DNA from: Verrucomicrobiota bacterium
GTDB lineage: Bacteria > Verrucomicrobiota > Verrucomicrobiia > Limisphaerales > UBA1412
Direction of reading: 5' to 3'
Assembly (NCBI GenBank): GCA_017557085.1
Contig: JAFZAR010000340.1
Coordinates: forward strand, 1-12,619
DNA: 12,619 bases
The position numbers and the translations under genes are program-made. Position 1 is the stretch's first letter, and each line of letters begins with the position of its first letter. The notes under the pieces are model-generated. The model saw only the letters and a program-made list of their open reading frames with translations. It did no database searches and was not told the origin of the DNA. This document shows positions 8,529 to 12,619 of this stretch, piece after piece.

Positions 8529-9362
8529 GGAGACCTTTTCAAAAGACTTATGCAGACTGCCCATCCGGTACCCCAGCATATCCAGGCAGACGTGGGCATA
8601 GCCGATCTCCAAAAGCTTGTCGGCGATCTGCTTGAAAAGGGAAGGTTCCGCGCAAAGTTGGACTAATTCCACGGAGCCTGTTTCCAGTCGGGCCAGCGCG
8701 CCGGTCGAAACTTCATGATGGCGTACCCTTATCACTTGAAGCCCAAGGGAATGGATAAACTCCTCAGCGGCTTCGATCATCTTTATTTTTTCCAGAGTGA
8801 TCCTGCTGCCGTAGGGGATGCGTGTTGCCAGGCAGGGCATAGCGGGCTTGTTTGCGGTAGGCAATCCCAGCGTGGCGGAAAGCTCCCGGATCTGTGCTTT
8901 GGTGATCCCCAGTTCCCGGAAAGGAGAACGGATCCCCAGTTCTTTGATGGCCAAAGCTCCCGGACGATAGTCGGAGGCATCATCGGCATTAGATCCATCC
9001 AGAACATAAGCCAGACCCTCCTGTTTGGCTGTCTCAATGAAATGGGAGAAAATGTTTTTCTTGCAGTAGTAACAGCGGTCGTGTGGGTTAGCCAGAAACT
9101 GAGGATCGCTGAATTCGGTGGAAGTATGGATCCTCAAAGGAATACCCAGCTCCTTTGCCGTGCGGATGGCCGCATCCCGTTCGCTGGCGGGCAGACTGGG
9201 AGATTGGGAGAGAACAGCCAGCATTTTCAGTCCGGGTGTCTGCCGGGCCACAGCCGCCAGCAAGGTGGAATCCACCCCGCCGCTGTAAGCGATCAGCGCA
9301 CTCCCGTAAGATGTTAAGAGTGTCTGGATCTGCTCCAGCAGGATCTGATTGGCGGTGTTCAT
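8520..9362 (-). CDS. larE: LarE-type ATP-dependent sulfur transferase (PP-loop)
   Basis: A 280-residue cytoplasmic protein of normal LarE length. It has the PP-loop ATP-pyrophosphatase motif 'YSGGVDSTLL' (26-35), 'LDGSNADDASDYRPG' (121-135), 'SPFRELGITKAQIREL' (146-161) and 'KPAMPCLATRIPYGSRIT' (172-189). Cys177 aligns with the sulfur-donating cysteine of Lactiplantibacillus LarE (Cys176). Cys97 and Cys100 ('CYYCKK') add a CxxC, as in family members with three active-site cysteines. In lactate racemization LarE adenylates and thiolates a pyridinium dinucleotide to build the nickel-pincer cofactor, working with LarB and LarC. None of larA, larB or larC is in this window, so the role here could differ; many lone LarE-like proteins have no assigned pathway. 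Its ATG overlaps the nfeD stop (ATGA), indicating translational coupling. Confidence 0.88.
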   Translation of the reverse strand: MNTANQILLEQIQTLLTSYGSALIAYSGGVDSTLLAAVARQTPGLKMLAVLSQSPSLPASERDAAIRTAKELGIPLRIHTSTEFSDPQFLANPHDRCYYCKKNIFSHFIETAKQEGLAYVLDGSNADDASDYRPGALAIKELGIRSPFRELGITKAQIRELSATLGLPTANKPAMPCLATRIPYGSRITLEKIKMIEAAEEFIHSLGLQVIRVRHHEVSTGALARLETGSVELVQLCAEPSLFKQIADKLLEIGYAHVCLDMLGYRMGSLHKSFEKVSKK

Positions 9363-9826
9363 GATTTCAGGATTTCCTGAACAACGATCTTCATCCCTTC
9401 CACATGAACGATTTTGACAGGAGCACCCTTTTCGATTCCTTCGCCGGCGGTGATGGCATCCAGTATCTGGTTGCCTACACGGATCTTACCACAGGAGTAA
9501 AGACGGGTTTCCGCGGTGCCGGTCTGTCCTACGAGGTTTGACGGCAGTTCCTCCCCGGCATCCCCATGGATGGAACGGTCAGAGATAAATCTTTGAATAA
9601 AAGCGCTTTTAGGGATAAAGCGGAACCAGAGCGCCAGGGCGATCATCAAAATGATAACAGAGCAGATCAAGACCCATATACCGGTCTCTGTGCCGTAATC
9701 CCGATAGGAAAAATAGACCCCTGTCCCCATGAGAACGGTTCCGATCGCGCCGGCGATCATTCCGGGCAGAAGTGTTTCAAGCACAATGAGTAAGATTCCA
9801 ACACCGATAGTAATGGCAACTAACAT
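9359..9826 (-). CDS. NfeD-like membrane protein (short form)
   Basis: A 155-residue protein with three membrane segments (about 2-20, 21-41, 49-69) followed by a soluble OB-fold domain (about 95-153: 'LVGQTGTAETRLYSCGKIRVG', 'AITAGEGIEKGAPVKIVHVEG'). This is the architecture of short NfeD (NfeD1b-like) proteins, which lack the N-terminal ClpP-like protease domain. Such proteins typically partner SPFH/flotillin-type proteins in membrane microdomains; no SPFH gene is visible on either side here. It is the first gene of a two-gene minus-strand unit and overlaps larE by ATGA. The ATG at 9826 has no clear Shine-Dalgarno. The NfeD assignment is secure from topology and the C-terminal domain; a functional link to LarE is not established. 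Confidence 0.85.
   Translation of the reverse strand: MLVAITIGVGILLIVLETLLPGMIAGAIGTVLMGTGVYFSYRDYGTETGIWVLICSVIILMIALALWFRFIPKSAFIQRFISDRSIHGDAGEELPSNLVGQTGTAETRLYSCGKIRVGNQILDAITAGEGIEKGAPVKIVHVEGMKIVVQEILKS
9366..9381 (-). promoter_or_regulatory. Small hairpin covering the larE ribosome-binding site
   Basis: On the minus strand, TTCAGG (9381-9376) pairs with CCTGAA (9371-9366) around the tetraloop AAAT. The stem ends 3 nt before the larE ATG and hides the only good Shine-Dalgarno-like sequence (AGGAA) upstream of that start. It lies in the last codons of nfeD, so ribosomes translating nfeD would melt it. This fits coupling by unmasking of the site; it is inference from sequence. Confidence 0.45.
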
Positions 9827-9967
9827 GGTGATACTTTAAACAAAATGAGACCATTGTAAAGAGCAAAATCTGTTTTTCCGACGGTACCGCGTTGCCTCAG
9901 AAAAACGTGACGGACAGAAAATCTGGGGAACAGTCAGAAGAAACTCATTAAAAAATATTTAAAAGGC

Positions 9968-9995
9968 TCGACATTTCTTTGAAAAATGCTATAAA
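9968..9995 (+). promoter_or_regulatory. Predicted promoter of the DUF362 gene
   Basis: TCGACA (9968-9973; one mismatch to TTGACA) and TATAAA (9990-9995; one mismatch to TATAAT) are separated by 16 bp. An A/T-rich tract just upstream (about 9946-9964) could serve as an UP element. The predicted transcription start is near 10002, giving a leader of about 33 nt. AATGC (9985-9989) abuts the -10 box and AACGTCT (10001-10007) covers the predicted start, as at the kinase promoter. The start site is also within the small inverted repeat ACGTC-TAGG-GACGT (10002-10015). Confidence 0.6.
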
Positions 9996-10020
9996 ACAAG
10001 AACGTCTAGGGACGTAGAAG

Positions 10021-10036
10021 ATATTTGCGCAAATAT
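10021..10036 (+). repeat. Perfect 16-bp palindrome running into the DUF362 start codon
   Basis: ATATTTGCGCAAATAT is a perfect palindrome whose last two bases are the A and T of the DUF362 ATG (10035-10037). It separates the weak Shine-Dalgarno AGAAG (10016-10020) from the ATG by 14 bases, more than usual. As DNA it could be an operator for a dimeric regulator; as RNA it can form a 6-bp stem with a GCGC loop that includes the start codon. Which of these applies, if either, cannot be told from sequence. Confidence 0.5.
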
Positions 10037-10994
10037 GAACAGAAGAAATTTTTTAAAGACGACATTAGTGGGCACAGCCGCCGTGGCGACTGCACCCGTT
10101 TGGGAAAATTCCCTCTTTGCCGCTGAAGAGACAACCGAATCCTCCAAGCCTCTGGATATGATCGCCATTTATGGCGGATCTACCGTGGAGATGTTCAAGA
10201 AGGGCATCGCCGAGATGGGTGGAATGGAACGTTTTGTCAAGAAGGACCAGCGAGTCATTTTGAAGCCGAATATTGGTTGGGATCGCGGTCCGGAATTTGG
10301 CGCGAATACCGATCCTGATTTGGTGGGTTATGTGACCAAGCTTTGCCTGGAAGCGGGAGCCAAGGAAGTTCTTTGCTTCGATAAGACCTGCGGAAACGAC
10401 TGGCAGAACCGCTATAAGATGAGCGGCATCAAAGACGCTGTGGAAAAGAACGGCGGCAAGATGGTGGACGGTCAAAGTGATGCCATGTTCGAGGAACAGG
10501 AGATCCCCAAGGGTGTTGTTCTGAAGAAAGCGGATGTCCACAAGCTGGCTATCAATCCGGATGTGTTCATCAATATGCCGGTTCTGAAGAACCACAGCGG
10601 CACGAAGATCACCTGCGCGCTGAAGAACTATATGGGCTGCATCAGAGACCGCCAGTACTGGCACAGAAACAATCTGCCGCAGTGCATCGCGGACTTCGCG
10701 ACCTATCAGAAGACCACCTTGACCATCGTGGACGCTTACCGCGTCATGCTGGAACACGGTCCTCGCGGAAACGATCCGAAGTTCACAACGGTTGCCAAGT
10801 ACCAGATCATTTCTACCGATATGGTGGCGGCGGATGTGGCGGCGACTCAGATCTTTGCCACAGTGGCCAAACAGGCCAAGATGGGCAAGGCTTATACCGT
10901 GGACGAGATCACATATCTGGCTCTGGCGGAAAAAGCCGGTGTTGGCACTATGGATCTGAAGAAGCTCAATATGAAGCGGATCACCATGGCATAG
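10035..10994 (+). CDS. Tat-exported DUF362 domain protein
   Basis: A 319-residue protein. The N-terminus is a twin-arginine signal: 'NRRNFLK' (2-8), a hydrophobic stretch (9-22) and a likely cleavage region near 'SLFAAEE' (26-32), so the folded protein should be exported to the periplasm. The mature part matches DUF362: 'RVILKPNIGW' (73-82), 'LCLEAGAKEVLCFD' (103-116), and the characteristic 'NMPVLKNHSGTKITCALKNYM' region (180-200) followed by 'DAYRVM' (233-238). DUF362 has no established reaction; it often occurs with ferredoxin-like domains. Tat export usually implies a bound cofactor, but no CxxCxxC cluster motif is present in this chain, only scattered cysteines (104, 114, 119, 194, 202, 217). 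The next gene is a multi-cluster Fe-S membrane protein, suggesting an electron-transfer partner. The 385-codon antisense frame over this gene is a shadow. Confidence 0.88.
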   Translation: MNRRNFLKTTLVGTAAVATAPVWENSLFAAEETTESSKPLDMIAIYGGSTVEMFKKGIAEMGGMERFVKKDQRVILKPNIGWDRGPEFGANTDPDLVGYVTKLCLEAGAKEVLCFDKTCGNDWQNRYKMSGIKDAVEKNGGKMVDGQSDAMFEEQEIPKGVVLKKADVHKLAINPDVFINMPVLKNHSGTKITCALKNYMGCIRDRQYWHRNNLPQCIADFATYQKTTLTIVDAYRVMLEHGPRGNDPKFTTVAKYQIISTDMVAADVAATQIFATVAKQAKMGKAYTVDEITYLALAEKAGVGTMDLKKLNMKRITMA

Positions 10995-11001
10995 GTGATA
11001 A

Positions 11002-11073
11002 TCAATAGAACAAAAAATCAAAACACAGATGAGCGGTGGAAAAAATCGTTCGTCTGTGTTTTGTTCAATAGAA
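11002..11073 (+). repeat. 9-bp direct repeat TCAATAGAA bracketing a hairpin
   Basis: TCAATAGAA occurs at 11002-11010 and again at 11065-11073, directly around the 19-bp-stem hairpin after the DUF362 gene. The arrangement looks like a target-site duplication around a very small palindromic element, but it could be coincidence. No transposase or known IS end is visible. Confidence 0.4.
11019..11066 (+). terminator. Strong hairpin / likely intrinsic terminator after the DUF362 gene
   Basis: Bases 11019-11037 pair with 11045-11063 (19 pairs, three of them G-U on the plus strand) around a 7-nt GGAAAAA loop. The descending arm ends in TTTTGTT, and the ascending arm is preceded by AAAAAAT, so both strands show the A-stem-T layout of a bidirectional terminator. 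It begins 25 nt after the DUF362 stop and ends 27 nt before the ATG of the Fe-S gene. If it terminates, the downstream Fe-S gene depends on read-through; no separate promoter is evident in the remaining 26 bases. It may instead be an attenuating or message-stabilising element. Confidence 0.7.
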
Positions 11074-11089
11074 ACCGATAGGAATTGAA

Positions 11090-12619
11090 ATGACTCTCCG
11101 TTTTGTACGCTGGTTCCGCAGGATTTTTGCGGTGATTTTTTTCGTGGCGATAAGCGCCCAGTTTTTGGATGTCTATCATCAGTTGCCGGATATTTGGTAT
11201 GAATATCATCCGACGAAAGCACAATTATTCCCGTCGCTTCTGAATTTGCTGGGCACGGGCAGTGTGCTGGCCGGCGCGGCGTTTATCACGGTGAGCGTGG
11301 TGACTCTCATCTTCGGGCGCGCTTATTGTTCTTTTCTATGTCCGTTTGGGATCCTGATGGATTTTGTCCGCTGGCTCGTAACTTACCCGACGAAGAGCAA
11401 ATTTCTCAAATCCACCAAACTGGGCGCGTTTTGCAAACGGAAATTTGCCAGGATCGCTTTCAGCCCGGCCTGGAATAAGGTGCGTGCGTTTTTTGTAGGG
11501 ATCGCGATAGTGCTGATTGCCTTTGGAGGGGCAGCCCTGGTGGGTCTGATCGAACCGTATTCGCTTTTTGGAAAAATTTTTGGATGTATCGTTTACCCGG
11601 CTGTGTCCGAGGGGACGAATGCGGTCAGCAACTTCCTGGCAGCACGCGGGAATTATTCCGTTCCCTCGGTGAGCGGTCATGCCGCGGTCGCGCTGCCTGC
11701 TTTGGGATTGGCGCTTTTCATCCTGTGCGCGATTTCCCTCCTTTCCGCGGTCAGAGGCCGTCTCTACTGCAATACGGTTTGTCCGGTGGGAGGGTATTTA
11801 GGATTTCTGGCCAGATATTCCCTGTTCAAATTGGAATTGAATCCGGCGAAATGTATTGCCTGCGGTCTTTGCGAAAAGATATGCAAAGCGCAGTGTATAG
11901 ACTCCCGCCGGAGGAATCTGGATTTCTCGCGCTGTGTGCTTTGCCTGGACTGCGCGAGTACCTGCCGCAAGAGCGCGGTGCATTTCACATGGAGATACCG
12001 TTCCGCTAAGAAAAAGGAACCTTTGCCGGAGGAAGAAAAGAACCAGAAGTCACCGGCGGTGCCAGCAGCTCCGCAAAGAACGATGGACCGAAGAGCCTTT
12101 GTAAAAGCTCTGCCGGCGTTTGCGGCTCTGTTTGGCACGGCGGCAAAAGTGAAGGAAGGTCAGCCCTTGCCGAAGCCGGAAGACTCCGACAAGCCGTATG
12201 TGATCCTGCCGGATGCCAGTCCCTATTATGTGGATGGCAAGCGTCCTGATAAGCGCCTGACACCGCTGCCGGGTTCCAGAAGTCTGGAGCGCTTTTTCTC
12301 CAAATGCACCGGCTGTCAGATCTGTGTCTCTACCTGTAAATCACAGATGCTGAAACCCAGCATCACCGAGTGGGGACTGGGCGGGATCATGCGGCCATTC
12401 ATGGATTTCGACAAAGGTTTTTGCGTGCAGGAATGCATTGAATGCACAAAGGTGTGTCCCAGCGATGCGCTGATCCCGTTGACCGTTGAAGAGAAGAAAT
12501 TGGAGAAACTGGGAACGGCGATCTTCCGTGAGGATTTGTGTGTCGTGAAAAAGGACGAGACCGACTGCTCGGCTTGCGGTGAGCATTGCCCGGTGGCGGC
12601 TATCGAGATGCTTCCCTAT
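11090..12619 (+). CDS. Polyferredoxin membrane protein, NapH-like/NapG-like fusion, 3' end outside window
   Basis: The frame runs without a stop from ATG 11090 (AGGAA at 11080-11084, good spacing) to the right edge: 510 residues, incomplete. Part one is NapH/NosR-like: four predicted membrane segments (about 10-26, 49-76, 133-153, 199-220), two CxxxCP motifs near membrane ends (Cys80/84; Cys227/231), then two 4Fe-4S motifs (Cys255/258/261/265 and Cys282/285/288/292). A charged linker (306-330) leads to 'MDRRAFVKALPAFAALFG' (332-349), which resembles a Tat signal. Part two is NapG-like, with further cysteine groups (406/409/412/416; 445/449/452/456; 484/493/496/500). This organisation resembles Fe-S proteins I recall from Bacteroidota and PVC bacteria. 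Probable role: passing electrons across or along the inner membrane to periplasmic clusters, perhaps for the adjacent DUF362 protein. Donor and acceptor are unknown. Confidence 0.88.
   Translation, partial: MTLRFVRWFRRIFAVIFFVAISAQFLDVYHQLPDIWYEYHPTKAQLFPSLLNLLGTGSVLAGAAFITVSVVTLIFGRAYCSFLCPFGILMDFVRWLVTYPTKSKFLKSTKLGAFCKRKFARIAFSPAWNKVRAFFVGIAIVLIAFGGAALVGLIEPYSLFGKIFGCIVYPAVSEGTNAVSNFLAARGNYSVPSVSGHAAVALPALGLALFILCAISLLSAVRGRLYCNTVCPVGGYLGFLARYSLFKLELNPAKCIACGLCEKICKAQCIDSRRRNLDFSRCVLCLDCASTCRKSAVHFTWRYRSAKKKEPLPEEEKNQKSPAVPAAPQRTMDRRAFVKALPAFAALFGTAAKVKEGQPLPKPEDSDKPYVILPDASPYYVDGKRPDKRLTPLPGSRSLERFFSKCTGCQICVSTCKSQMLKPSITEWGLGGIMRPFMDFDKGFCVQECIECTKVCPSDALIPLTVEEKKLEKLGTAIFREDLCVVKKDETDCSACGEHCPVAAIEMLPY

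Noticed and set aside
8715..9317. A 200-codon open frame on the plus strand antisense to larE.
   Set aside because: The minus strand carries a complete LarE with all motifs; the antisense frame has none.
9833..9858. A minus-strand promoter for nfeD using TACAAT (9858-9853), or TTTACA with TAAAGT.
   Set aside because: A -10-like box is present but no convincing -35 lies 16-18 bp upstream, and the alternative would place the start of transcription on the start codon. Too weak to annotate.
6018..11063. Short similarities between regulatory sites: CGTCTGTGT-TTG at 6018 and 11051, and CACAGA-GAGCG at 8490 and 11024.
   Set aside because: Matches of 11-12 bases with one mismatch are expected many times by chance in a window this long, and the contexts differ.
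10065..11222. A 385-codon open frame on the minus strand over the DUF362 gene.
   Set aside because: It is antisense to a well-recognised Tat/DUF362 protein, runs through the hairpin and into the next gene, has no recognisable motif, and is rich in His, Arg and Leu as expected of a shadow frame.

Overview
The window is ordinary-looking chromosomal DNA of moderate GC content from a Gram-negative bacterium. The gene families point to the PVC/Bacteroidota side of the tree, most likely Verrucomicrobiota or Lentisphaerota. The pointers are a DUF4340 protein next to an AsmA-type protein, a Tat-exported DUF362 protein next to a large membrane Fe-S protein, and mostly weak Shine-Dalgarno sequences. 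The AsmA-like protein and the Tat substrate imply an outer membrane and a periplasm. This placement is inferred from families, not from a marker gene. I see no tRNA, rRNA, transposase, CRISPR array or phage gene.

Layout. Positions 1-5884 hold four closely packed plus-strand genes, probably one operon: the 3' part of a DUF4340 gene, a 1133-codon AsmA-like envelope protein (14-bp overlap, TTG start), an ElbB-type DJ-1/PfpI protein, and a membrane-anchored family 2 glycosyltransferase. The next intergenic region carries a long imperfect inverted repeat followed by a near-consensus promoter (TTGAAA, 18 bp, TATAAT). That promoter serves a soluble hybrid histidine kinase with PAS, PAS-like, GAF, HisKA, HATPase and receiver domains (6080-8464). 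A terminator hairpin at 8485-8528 lies where the kinase gene converges on a minus-strand pair: an NfeD-like membrane protein and a LarE-type PP-loop sulfur transferase, overlapping by ATGA. Divergent from that pair, a second promoter (about 9968-9995) drives a Tat-signal DUF362 gene. It is followed by a strong hairpin and then a partial gene for a multi-cluster Fe-S membrane protein that combines NapH-like and NapG-like parts. That gene runs off the right edge.

How the genes fit together. The left block looks like envelope biogenesis. The middle is a stand-alone signalling gene with no partner visible. The right block (DUF362 plus the polyferredoxin) looks like a membrane-to-periplasm electron-transfer module acting on an unknown reaction. 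The least explained signals are regulatory: the two promoters share AATGC just upstream of the -10 box and AACGTCT around the predicted transcription start; a perfect 16-bp palindrome runs into the DUF362 start codon; a small hairpin covers the likely ribosome-binding site of larE; and two long wobble-containing hairpins sit downstream of the glycosyltransferase and DUF362 genes, the second bracketed by a 9-bp direct repeat.
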